Assembly: GCA_024640585.1 (NCBI GenBank)
Contig: JAHEEQ010000169.1
Coordinates: 1 to 13,586 of the forward strand
Length of the DNA stretch: 13,586 nt
Direction of reading: 5' to 3'
Source: Micrococcales bacterium
Lineage (GTDB): Bacteria; Actinomycetota; Actinomycetes; S36-B12; UBA5976
Shown: positions 7,056 through 13,586 of the stretch, in pieces
How positions within the stretch are numbered: the first letter of the stretch is position 1
Layout: each line of letters opens with the position of its first letter
Position numbers and translations under genes: made by a program
Notes under the pieces: model-generated
Told to the model about the DNA's origin: nothing
What the model saw: only the letters and a program-made list of their open reading frames with translations
Database searches by the model: none

Positions 7056-7967
7056 TTAGAACAGCGCATTTGTAAGTTGCCGACGCGCATTCACAACTTC
7101 ATCGACCTCGCCCACAAGTACAAAGAAATCTAAAAGGCGTTGTTTTAATTTATCCCGATCCTCAGCACCGAAATTTTTCACTCCTGCGATTAACAGATCA
7201 AAAGCTGGACTTGTTTGTCCGAGCATCATCAATGCATCTGCTACCTCAAGGTATGTCTCGATGTCATCAAGCGATTTTCCAATCACCGCATCGAAATCGA
7301 TTCCATCGGTTCGCTTAAATAAGCCAACCTGAATTACGCCAATTTTCGCCTCTTCATCAGCTGGCGAATTGTTTAGTACGGTACGAAACACAGTTTCGGC
7401 AGCATCCCACTCGCCTGCTTCCATCGCTTCAAATGCTTTAACAAAGCGCGGATCGATTGGTTTTTCTACTTCTACATTCTCATCGGTAGAAATTGGTGAT
7501 TCGCTTGCGCTCGACAAGTTCGCTTTTGCGGCAACTTCAATCACCTGTTCAAAAACGCTTCGCACCTGCGGTTCTGGATACGCGCCATTAAATAGCTGCT
7601 GCACTTGCCCATCTAGTACGACAAAAACTGCAGGAATGGACTGAACATTAAATGCGGCCGCAATTTGCGGATTCGCTTCTGTATCTATTTTGGCAAGCAC
7701 CAATTTGCCATTGAATTCGACAGTTAGTTTTTCGAGGATTGGTGAGAGTTGTTTGCAAGGCCCACACCAATCAGCCCAAAGGTCAACAATTACTGGCACT
7801 TGCTTGGACTTGAGCAATACTTCTGCTTCAAAATTGGCTTCTACAACATCCACTATGTAGGGAGAGACTGTTGTTGGCTCTGGTGCTGATTTTGCGCCTA
7901 AAGTGGACAGATCAATGACTCCGTTTTGCATTCTTGATACTGGAATCTGCGGATTCGAATTGCTCAT
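7056..7967 (-). CDS. cnoX: CnoX/YbbN-type thioredoxin-TPR chaperedoxin
   Basis: The 303-aa protein joins a thioredoxin fold (about 38-147) to a C-terminal helical TPR-like region (about 172-300). The active site is WADWCGPCK with C68 and C71, and the cis-proline loop is SIPAVFV (P112). A Ser/Glu-rich linker (about 150-170) divides the parts. In E. coli CnoX the CxxC is degenerate and the protein acts as a holdase handing clients to GroEL or DnaK. Homologues with CGPC, such as that of Caulobacter, keep disulfide reductase activity, so dual redox and holdase action is likely here (inference). No signal peptide is seen, so it is cytoplasmic. The start is ATG with a weak GGTGGA 12 nt upstream; M13 is an alternative. 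It is the last gene of the secA cluster, 30 nt after hydrolase B, and faces glgB tail to tail. Confidence 0.88.
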   Translation of the reverse strand: MSNSNPQIPVSRMQNGVIDLSTLGAKSAPEPTTVSPYIVDVVEANFEAEVLLKSKQVPVIVDLWADWCGPCKQLSPILEKLTVEFNGKLVLAKIDTEANPQIAAAFNVQSIPAVFVVLDGQVQQLFNGAYPEPQVRSVFEQVIEVAAKANLSSASESPISTDENVEVEKPIDPRFVKAFEAMEAGEWDAAETVFRTVLNNSPADEEAKIGVIQVGLFKRTDGIDFDAVIGKSLDDIETYLEVADALMMLGQTSPAFDLLIAGVKNFGAEDRDKLKQRLLDFFVLVGEVDEVVNARRQLTNALF

Positions 7968-7997
7968 AGTTTTATTGTTCCACCCATCCGATTTCGA

Positions 7998-8759
7998 CTA
8001 GCAGGAAGGGTTGGATATTTTCTTTAGAAAATCGATTATGGCTACCGCCGTCTCTACTGGCTTTTCAATTGGTGCTAAATGTCCACAATCGGCAAGCGTC
8101 ACGTGAACCGCATCTTTTGCCACTTCCAAAATCTTTTCATGATCTTTTGCACTAGCGACTGCATCTTCTGCCCCGCGAATTGAAAGCACTGGCCCAGCGA
8201 AGTCGCCAATGACTTTATGCTGATCGGGCCGTGCGCTCATTGCCCGCTGTAAGTTTGCAACTCCATTTACTCGCGAATCCGCCATCAAGGATCTTGTGTA
8301 CTCTACTAATTCAGATTTAGTTTCAATTGTGGTTTTACCAAGCACATTTGGCAACATGCTTCGCCAAAACGCTTCGGTGGTTCTAGCTTCTTCCACCTGA
8401 GTTGCCACTCTTAGTCTGTTGGCAACTTGCTCTGGATTATCGCCACTTGCTTTTGTGTCAATAAAAATGGCACTAGCAATCCGAGTTGGAGCCATTCGCA
8501 TTAATTCCATCGCTACATATCCGCCAAGTGAACAGCCACCAACCACGAATTTTTCATTTCCAAATTTATCCATCAAAGTCAGAACATCTTCAGCCAATAC
8601 TTTCAATGAAGGAGCCTGCTCATCCCAGTCAGCTGCTTTTCCGCATCCGCGAAAATCAGGAGTGAAAACTTGCCAACCACTTATGGCTATTTCATCAGCG
8701 ACCGAATCCCACATCCGATGATCAAACGGAAATGCATGCAATAGAACTATTGATTTCAA
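7998..8759 (-). CDS. Alpha/beta fold hydrolase B (substrate unknown)
   Basis: The 253-aa protein is a compact alpha/beta hydrolase. Its N-terminal strand SIVLLHAFPFDHRMW carries the usual His-Gly-like oxyanion segment, with HAF in place of HG. The nucleophile elbow is GCSLG with S77, the acid is probably D199 in IRGAEDAV, and the histidine is H227 in DCGHLAPIEKP, so the triad is complete. A cap lies between about 105 and 180. It resembles esterases and lactonases of the MenH/BioH/3-oxoadipate enol-lactonase superfamily, but the substrate cannot be read from sequence. No secretion signal is visible. The start is TTG at 8757-8759: an in-frame TGA lies two codons upstream and GGAG sits six bases before it. 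That TTG overlaps the stop of hydrolase A as TTGA, so the two genes are translationally coupled. Confidence 0.85.
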   Translation of the reverse strand: MKSIVLLHAFPFDHRMWDSVADEIAISGWQVFTPDFRGCGKAADWDEQAPSLKVLAEDVLTLMDKFGNEKFVVGGCSLGGYVAMELMRMAPTRIASAIFIDTKASGDNPEQVANRLRVATQVEEARTTEAFWRSMLPNVLGKTTIETKSELVEYTRSLMADSRVNGVANLQRAMSARPDQHKVIGDFAGPVLSIRGAEDAVASAKDHEKILEVAKDAVHVTLADCGHLAPIEKPVETAVAIIDFLKKISNPSC

Positions 8760-9493
8760 AGGTCACTCCACCTCTCCATAGGGCCTTTCCATTCGAGGGG
8801 CAATGGATATTTCGTAGGTGCAACAATTTTTACAATTTCATTAAGAGCAAACTTCACACTCATTTCTCCTACCCACAGGTGTTTGGCATCAGGAGCTGCA
8901 ATTACTTTGGCCTGTGGAATTGCAGAGAATCTTTTTTGCGCTTCATCTGGTTTTAAGTAATCATCAAATTCTGGAACTAGCGCGGTAATTGGTTTTCCTG
9001 AAACTTTCCAAGTGTTTAAATCGTTTTCATCTGTCCATCGAAGTGGCGGCGAAAGCAAAATAACTTCTTTAACTCCAGAATTATTCGCATACCGAATTGC
9101 AACATCAGTTCCAAATGACCAACCGACCACATATATATTCGGCAAGCCTCGATCAATTGCATACGCAATTGCGGCTTGAGCATCAAGACCTTCACCGACA
9201 CCTGCTGAAAATTCACCTTCACTTTTACCGGCAGCCGACTCAACTCCACGGAAATTAAAACGAAAAACCGCAATGTCTGCCAATGCGGGTAAGCGCCACG
9301 CCATCTTGCGAAATACATGGCTATCCATAAACCCGCCATGAGTTGGCAACGGATGCAGGCAAATAATTGTTGCGCTTGGAATTTTGTCGATTGGTGATGC
9401 GATTTCACCCACTAGCATCGTGTGATCCATCGAAGGAAAGTGCACTATTTCGCGTTTTGCAGGCAAAACACTATTTGCAACAATTTCCGGCAC
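8756..9493 (-). CDS. Alpha/beta superfamily hydrolase A (substrate unknown)
   Basis: The 245-aa protein resembles the dienelactone hydrolase-like / COG2945-like alpha/beta hydrolases. Features seen are a CLHPLPTHGG oxyanion loop (45-54), FRFNFRGVESAAG (77-89, the FNFRGVG-type motif of this family), nucleophile elbow GWSFG with S126, a probable acid at D177 or D178 in EFDDYLKPDE, and H205 in DAKHLW. The fold and triad look complete, and no signal peptide or membrane segment is visible. It is a different family from hydrolase B, so the pair is not a simple recent tandem duplicate. The start is GTG at 9491-9493 with AGGAA six bases upstream (9500-9504), 13 nt after the secA stop. Its TGA overlaps the TTG of hydrolase B. 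The function is unknown; co-transcription with secA is likely but may only be positional. Confidence 0.83.
   Translation of the reverse strand: MPEIVANSVLPAKREIVHFPSMDHTMLVGEIASPIDKIPSATIICLHPLPTHGGFMDSHVFRKMAWRLPALADIAVFRFNFRGVESAAGKSEGEFSAGVGEGLDAQAAIAYAIDRGLPNIYVVGWSFGTDVAIRYANNSGVKEVILLSPPLRWTDENDLNTWKVSGKPITALVPEFDDYLKPDEAQKRFSAIPQAKVIAAPDAKHLWVGEMSVKFALNEIVKIVAPTKYPLPLEWKGPMERWSDL
8766..8769 (-). promoter_or_regulatory. Ribosome binding site supporting the TTG start of hydrolase B
   Basis: The - strand reads GGAGAGGTGGAG (8777-8766), ending in GGAG six bases before the TTG. It lies in the last codons of hydrolase A and supports use of the rare TTG start. Confidence 0.55.
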
Positions 9494-9506
9494 GAAAAGT
9501 TCCTAC

Positions 9507-12191
9507 TTAATTTCCTGATGCTCCATGGCAACGCTTGTATTTCTTGCCAGAACCACAAGGACAAGGGCTGTTTCGGCTAGGTCCGCCGTCAGAACTTTTA
9601 TCAATGCTCACTCCGCCAGTTTCGCTTGGCGCAGAGTACGAAAGTCTTTGCGGCTGAGGTTCAGCTGCACCCGCAACTACAACTTCAAGATCTTCTTCGT
9701 CTTCATCGTGCGAAACGGTTACTTTTACGTTGAATAAGAAACCAGCAACTTCTTCTTTTAGTGAGTCCATCATTGCAACGAATAAGTCGTAGCCCTCACG
9801 TTGGTATTCAACAAGTGGGTCACGTTGGGCCATTGCGCGAAGGCCAATGCCTTCTTGCAAATATTGCATTTCATAAAGATGCTCGCGCCATTTGCGATCT
9901 AGGACACTCAAAACCACTTTGCGTTCAAGTTCACGAGTTGCATCATCTCCAAGATCAGATTCACGGGTTGAGTATTTAGTTTGCAGATCTTTCAAAATCA
10001 CTTCTGCTACTTCATCAGCGTCGTAGTCGCACTGTTTTGCAACTTCTTCAATGTTGACTCCGATTGGATAGATTTCTTTGAACGCATTCGTTAGGCGTTC
10101 GAAATCCCAGTCTTCGTCATACGAATCCGAAGTCTCAGCTTGTACATATCCGAAAACTGTATCTTTGAAGAAATCTTGGATCTGATTTGAAATATCTTTC
10201 CCAGCCAAAACTTCTTTTCGTTCTGCGTACACAACTAGTCGCTGGTGGTTTAAGACCTCGTCATATTTCAAAACATTTTTACGAATTTCGAAGTTGCTTG
10301 CTTCAACCTGAGTTTGTGCGCTCAGAATTGATTTCGTAACCATGCTTGCCTCAATCGGCACATTGTCAGGAACGTTGAATCGAGTCAAGAAAGTATTGAC
10401 CATCTCAGACTTGAAAAGGCGCATCAAATCGTCTTCGAGCGACAAGTAGAACCGAGATTCACCTGGGTCACCTTGGCGACCTGCGCGACCACGAAGCTGG
10501 TTGTCGATACGCCGAGATTCGTGACGCTCCGTGCCCAGCACATACAGTCCACCAAGATTTACAACTTCATTGTGTTCTGCAACAACTGAAGCTTCTGCAC
10601 GAGCCAACGCTTCCGGCCAAGCCGCGTTGTATGCATCTAGATTTTCGATTGGAGACAAATTGCGCTGCGCCAATTCTGTGCGCGCAATGTGCTCTGAGTT
10701 ACCACCCAACATGATGTCGGTTCCGCGACCGGCCATATTTGTCGCAACGGTCACAGCTCCTTTTCGTCCTGCCATAGCAACAATTGCTGCTTCTTTTTCG
10801 TGGAACTTTGCGTTCAATACTTGGTGAGGAACACCGCGTTTCTTAAGCAAATTGGAAACGATTTCGCTTTTTTCAACACTCGTTGTACCAACCAATACTG
10901 GCTGACCTTTCGCGTGACGTTCGACAATGTCTTCAATAACAGCTAGGTACTTTGCTTGTTCGGTTCGGTAGACCAAGTCGGTTTGATCAAGACGAACCAT
11001 TTCCCGATTAGTTGGAATTGGAACAACGCCTAGTTTGTAGATTTGATTAAATTCAGCAGCCTCGGTCATCGCAGTACCAGTCATACCTGAAAGCTTGTTG
11101 TAAAGACGGAAATAGTTTTGAAGAGTAATAGTTGCAAGAGTTTGGTTTTCAGCCTGAACTTTCACGCCTTTCTTAGCTTCAATTGCCTGATGCATACCTT
11201 CGCTGTAGCGGCGACCAGCCAACAAACGTCCCGTATGTTCATCAACAATCAATATTTCACCGTCCATGATTACATAATCACGATCGCGTTTGTAAAGTTC
11301 TTTTGCGCGGATTGCATTGTTTAACAATCCGACAAGTGGTGTATTAACCGATTCGTATAAGTTTTCAATCCCAAACTCTTGTTCGGTTTTGTCGATTGCG
11401 CTTTCAAGAACACCAATAGTGCGCTTTTTCTCATCAACTTCATAGTCTTCGTTAACGTTTAATTTGCGAACGAATCTGGCAAAGTGTTCGTACCAGTCGT
11501 TCTTCTCATTTGTTGGCCCACTAATGATTAATGGTGTACGCGCCTCGTCAATCAGAATCGAGTCAACTTCGTCAACGATTGCAAAATAATGATCGCGCTG
11601 AACTAAGTCGGTTGGACTCCAAACCATGTTGTCGCGCAAATAATCGAAACCAAATTCGTTATTGGTTCCATAAGTTATATCAGCTGCATATGCAACGCGT
11701 CGTTCTTGTGGGTTCATGTGCGCAAGAATGCAAGCAACTTCTAGACCTAAGAATCTATGGACTCTGCCCATCCATTCCGAGTCACGTTCTGCAAGGTAGT
11801 CGTTGACAGTAACGACGTGAACACCCGTGCCCGCCAATGCATTTAAATATGCAGGCAATGTTGCAACAAGTGTCTTACCTTCACCAGTGCGCATTTCGGC
11901 AATATTGCCAAGGTGAAGTGCGGCTCCACCCATAATTTGAACGTCGTAGTGGCGTTGACCAAGAACTCGCCAAGCGGCTTCACGAACAACCGCAAAAGCT
12001 TCAGGCATGAGGTCGTCTAAATTTTCGCCTTTTGCAAGCCTTGATTTGAATTCTTCGGTCTTTGCGCGAAGCTGCTCATCATTTAGCGACTTAACCGCTG
12101 GCTCGAATGCGTTGGTCTTATCTTTGATTCTCTCCAAGTTGCGAAGAATCTTGCCTTCACCGATTCGAAGAATCTTGTCTACAACCTTCAC
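9507..12191 (-). CDS. secA: Preprotein translocase ATPase SecA
   Basis: The 894-aa protein is the motor that drives unfolded preproteins through SecYEG at the inner face of the membrane. Features in order are an N-terminal segment [12 protein letters not shown], Walker A RTGEGKT (101-107), [10 protein letters not shown] (128-137), DEVD Walker B (207-210), the preprotein-crosslinking domain (about 225-370), [23 protein letters not shown], and [16 protein letters not shown] of motif VI. Helical wing and scaffold domains follow. The tail ends in a SEC-C zinc motif, C877-P-C879, eight residues, C888-H889. Length and content fit the housekeeping SecA1 rather than accessory SecA2, which lacks this tail. 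The start is GTG at 12189-12191 with AAGGAA four bases upstream; the overlapping ATG is out of frame. It opens a four-gene - strand cluster and is divergent from the alkX-like gene. Confidence 0.98.
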   Translation of the reverse strand: MKVVDKILRIGEGKILRNLERIKDKTNAFEPAVKSLNDEQLRAKTEEFKSRLAKGENLDDLMPEAFAVVREAAWRVLGQRHYDVQIMGGAALHLGNIAEMRTGEGKTLVATLPAYLNALAGTGVHVVTVNDYLAERDSEWMGRVHRFLGLEVACILAHMNPQERRVAYAADITYGTNNEFGFDYLRDNMVWSPTDLVQRDHYFAIVDEVDSILIDEARTPLIISGPTNEKNDWYEHFARFVRKLNVNEDYEVDEKKRTIGVLESAIDKTEQEFGIENLYESVNTPLVGLLNNAIRAKELYKRDRDYVIMDGEILIVDEHTGRLLAGRRYSEGMHQAIEAKKGVKVQAENQTLATITLQNYFRLYNKLSGMTGTAMTEAAEFNQIYKLGVVPIPTNREMVRLDQTDLVYRTEQAKYLAVIEDIVERHAKGQPVLVGTTSVEKSEIVSNLLKKRGVPHQVLNAKFHEKEAAIVAMAGRKGAVTVATNMAGRGTDIMLGGNSEHIARTELAQRNLSPIENLDAYNAAWPEALARAEASVVAEHNEVVNLGGLYVLGTERHESRRIDNQLRGRAGRQGDPGESRFYLSLEDDLMRLFKSEMVNTFLTRFNVPDNVPIEASMVTKSILSAQTQVEASNFEIRKNVLKYDEVLNHQRLVVYAERKEVLAGKDISNQIQDFFKDTVFGYVQAETSDSYDEDWDFERLTNAFKEIYPIGVNIEEVAKQCDYDADEVAEVILKDLQTKYSTRESDLGDDATRELERKVVLSVLDRKWREHLYEMQYLQEGIGLRAMAQRDPLVEYQREGYDLFVAMMDSLKEEVAGFLFNVKVTVSHDEDEEDLEVVVAGAAEPQPQRLSYSAPSETGGVSIDKSSDGGPSRNSPCPCGSGKKYKRCHGASGN

Positions 12192-12195
12192 GCAT

Positions 12196-12228
12196 TTCCT
12201 TACGTTTATAAATTTTTGATAAATCCTA
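12196..12228 (-). promoter_or_regulatory. Candidate secA -10 box and ribosome binding site
   Basis: On the - strand, TAGGAT (12228-12223) fits TAnnnT and would give a leader of about 25 nt. An A/T-rich stretch follows, then AAGGAA (12201-12196) four bases before the GTG. TATAAA at 12210-12205 is a rival -10, but it would leave the ribosome site out of the transcript. No clear -35 is seen. Confidence 0.3.
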
Positions 12229-12246
12229 GGGAAATGCTAAGGCTCC

Positions 12247-12272
12247 TTGGCAGGTAGTGCGTGCCCTACTCT
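12247..12272 (+). promoter_or_regulatory. Candidate promoter of the alkX-like gene
   Basis: TTGGCA (12247-12252, five of six matches to TTGACA) and TACTCT (12267-12272, TAnnnT) are separated by 14 nt, shorter than ideal. The -10 box ends six bases before GTG 12279, the same layout as at glgE. If correct, translation starts at 12279, not 12261. Confidence 0.25.
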
Positions 12273-13484
12273 CGGGCTGTGACCGAATCTGGACAAATCT
12301 TGAGCCAAAAGCAGGCTAAACGAGCGATTCTGAGCGCTCAAGGCCTGCTCACAGCCCCAGCAAAAGGACTGAACCTACGAACAGCCGTAGATCAACTTGG
12401 GGCGGTCCAGTTGGACACAATCTCGGTGCTTGCTAGGTCTCACGAGCTAGTTGCCCACGCCCGCCATCAAGGATTAACCCGGACCGCCATCGAAAATGCC
12501 TATTGGGATGGCAGCTCTCACTTTGAATACTGGTCACATGCCGCATGCATCCTGCCAATAGATCGTTGGCCGCTATTTAGCTTTAGGCGACGAGCTTCTG
12601 CTTCGAAAGAAATGTGGAATGGCGTAACAAAGAAGTCACTCAACACTGTAAGAAAACGATTGGCTACAGAAGGTGGACTTACCACAACTGATTTAGGTGG
12701 CGGACGTAAATCTTCTGACTGGTGGGATTGGTCTGAAACAAAAAGCACAGTTGAATGGATGCTCGTAACTGGTGAAGTAACTTGCACAAAACGAGTTGGC
12801 TGGCGTCGAGTCTATTCACTTTCAGAAAATGTGATTCCAGAAAAATATTTTTATGACCTATCCGACGAGGAAGCAATCTACGGACTTCTTCTCGATGCGA
12901 CCAGAAGCCAAGGGGTTGGAACTCTCAACGACATTTTAGATGTGCATCGGTTAAAGAAACCAAAGCAGAATTCAAACTTTAAGAATTCAGATGCAATTAC
13001 AAATGCATGGCATAAATTTCTCGAAAATGACGAAATAATTTCGTTCAAAGTATCTGGCTGGGAAGATACTTATTATGCGTTCAAATCTGCCATCGAAAAT
13101 CAGTCAAAAGTAAAAGCGAACAACGCTGTAATGCTCTCCCCTTTTGATTCCCTTGTTTGGCATCGCCCACGGCTCGAATCTGTTTTCAATATGGAATACC
13201 GAATTGAGGCTTACACTCCAAAAGATAAGCGCTATTACGGATATTTTGCTATGCCTGTTTTGGTGGGCGATGAGATCGTTGCTCGCGTGGACCCTAAACG
13301 AAATGGCAAGACTTTAACCATCAACCGGGTGGTATTCGAATCTGCAAAACCAACAGATGAACACATAGCTGGAGTTGCCAAAGCAATCAATCGATCGGCG
13401 CAGTGGGTCAATTGTGATTCCGTTGAAATTACTGATGTAGTGCCAAAAACTGCGCAAAAGAAGTTGGTTCAACTAGTCAATTGA
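12261..13484 (+). CDS. YcaQ/AlkX-family winged-helix DNA glycosylase (HTH_42)
   Basis: The product is up to 407 aa and matches the HTH_42 / YcaQ family of winged-helix DNA glycosylases. Diagnostic stretches are LSQKQAKRAILSAQGL (14-29), LGAVQLDTISVLARSHELV (46-64), FEYWSHAACILPIDRWP (88-104), and the C-terminal LSPFDSLVWHRPRLESVF and YYGYFAMPVLVGDEIVARVDPK. Q50-L-D52 fits the catalytic QxD motif of E. coli YcaQ (AlkX), which unhooks interstrand crosslinks, rather than the QxQ of AlkZ from azinomycin producers. Repair of alkylated or crosslinked DNA is therefore likely, though the natural lesion here is unknown. The start is uncertain. GTG 12261 has only a weak AGG upstream. GTG 12279 (401 aa) lies six bases after TACTCT, with TTGGCA further upstream, and could be leaderless. 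The 3' end overlaps the convergent luxR-type gene by 16 nt. Confidence 0.88.
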   Translation: MPYSRAVTESGQILSQKQAKRAILSAQGLLTAPAKGLNLRTAVDQLGAVQLDTISVLARSHELVAHARHQGLTRTAIENAYWDGSSHFEYWSHAACILPIDRWPLFSFRRRASASKEMWNGVTKKSLNTVRKRLATEGGLTTTDLGGGRKSSDWWDWSETKSTVEWMLVTGEVTCTKRVGWRRVYSLSENVIPEKYFYDLSDEEAIYGLLLDATRSQGVGTLNDILDVHRLKKPKQNSNFKNSDAITNAWHKFLENDEIISFKVSGWEDTYYAFKSAIENQSKVKANNAVMLSPFDSLVWHRPRLESVFNMEYRIEAYTPKDKRYYGYFAMPVLVGDEIVARVDPKRNGKTLTINRVVFESAKPTDEHIAGVAKAINRSAQWVNCDSVEITDVVPKTAQKKLVQLVN

Positions 13485-13586
13485 TTCGCTTCGGGGCTCA
13501 AGTAGCCCCATTGAACAGCTTGCCAAACAGCCTGTGCCCTCGAACTAGTGTTGAACTTCGCACCAATGTGGCGAAGGTGATTTTTC
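13469..13586 (-). CDS. C-terminal end of a LuxR/NarL-type DNA-binding regulator (5' part outside window)
   Basis: The - strand reads KNHLRHIGAKFNTSSRAQAV, then 18 further residues, from the window edge to a TGA at 13469-13471: 38 residues in all. This is the end of a LuxR-type helix-turn-helix. The K-N-H-L run belongs to the recognition helix, and the K-F, S-S-R-A-Q-A-V and W-G-Y-L positions match the conserved last helix. Such domains bind promoter DNA, often as the output of NarL/FixJ response regulators. The receiver domain and any partner kinase lie beyond position 13586. The last codons overlap the 3' end of the alkX-like gene by 16 nt (13469-13484). Confidence 0.75.
   Translation of the reverse strand, partial: KNHLRHIGAKFNTSSRAQAVWQAVQWGYLSPEANQLTS
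13493..13509. terminator. GC-rich hairpin between the convergent alkX-like and luxR-type genes
   Basis: GGGGCT (13493-13498) and AGCCCC (13504-13509) form a perfect 6-bp stem with a 5-nt loop, starting nine bases after the alkX-like stop. Neither strand has a T-run after it, so it is at most a weak or Rho-assisted terminator. It is also coding sequence for the opposite gene. Confidence 0.3.

Noticed and set aside
7064..7089. GCGC repeats near the glgB/cnoX junction as a terminator
   Set aside because: The stem is only four bases, the loop is long and no T-run follows on either strand.
12225..12230. CCTAGG palindrome present in both divergent spacers (also at 2711-2716)
   Set aside because: A six-base palindrome occurring twice is easily chance, and the flanking bases do not match.

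Overview
The window reads as chromosomal core sequence of a low-GC actinobacterium. The phosphorylase has the N-terminal DUF3417-type module of actinobacterial GlgP, the GlgE maltosyltransferase sits beside a two-module GlgB, and SecA ends in a SEC-C zinc motif. Composition looks like mid-40s percent G+C by eye (not computed). Together these suggest a small-genome aquatic lineage such as the freshwater acI group (Nanopelagicales). That placement is inference. No mobile element, CRISPR array, tRNA or rRNA was seen.

Region 1 (1-7052) is alpha-glucan metabolism. The 3' tail of a + strand gene, probably the debranching enzyme glgX, converges on glgP (- strand). A 137-bp divergent control region (2654-2790) separates glgP from a translationally coupled glgE-glgB pair (+ strand). 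GlgE extends alpha-1,4 chains from maltose-1-phosphate and GlgB branches them. GlgP, and GlgX if that call is right, take the polymer apart. The whole cycle is therefore local, except for the enzymes that make maltose-1-phosphate (TreS/Mak or GlgM/GlgC), which are not here.

Region 2 (7056-12191) is a tight - strand cluster transcribed in the order secA, alpha/beta hydrolase A, alpha/beta hydrolase B, cnoX-like thioredoxin-TPR protein. Gaps are 13 nt, a 4-nt overlap and 30 nt. It combines preprotein export, two hydrolases of unknown substrate and a redox-active chaperedoxin. It meets glgB tail to tail with only 3 nt between stop codons.

Region 3 (12192-13586) holds a 69-bp divergent spacer, then a + strand YcaQ/AlkX-family DNA glycosylase gene. 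Its 3' end overlaps by 16 nt the 3' end of a - strand LuxR-type regulator, of which only the last 38 codons are inside the window.

The genes are mostly recognisable core functions with intact catalytic motifs. I see no clearly new system. The most useful second looks are the symmetric glgP/glgE control region, the apparently leaderless starts, the treS-free glgE-glgB coupling, and the crosslink-repair-type glycosylase facing secA.
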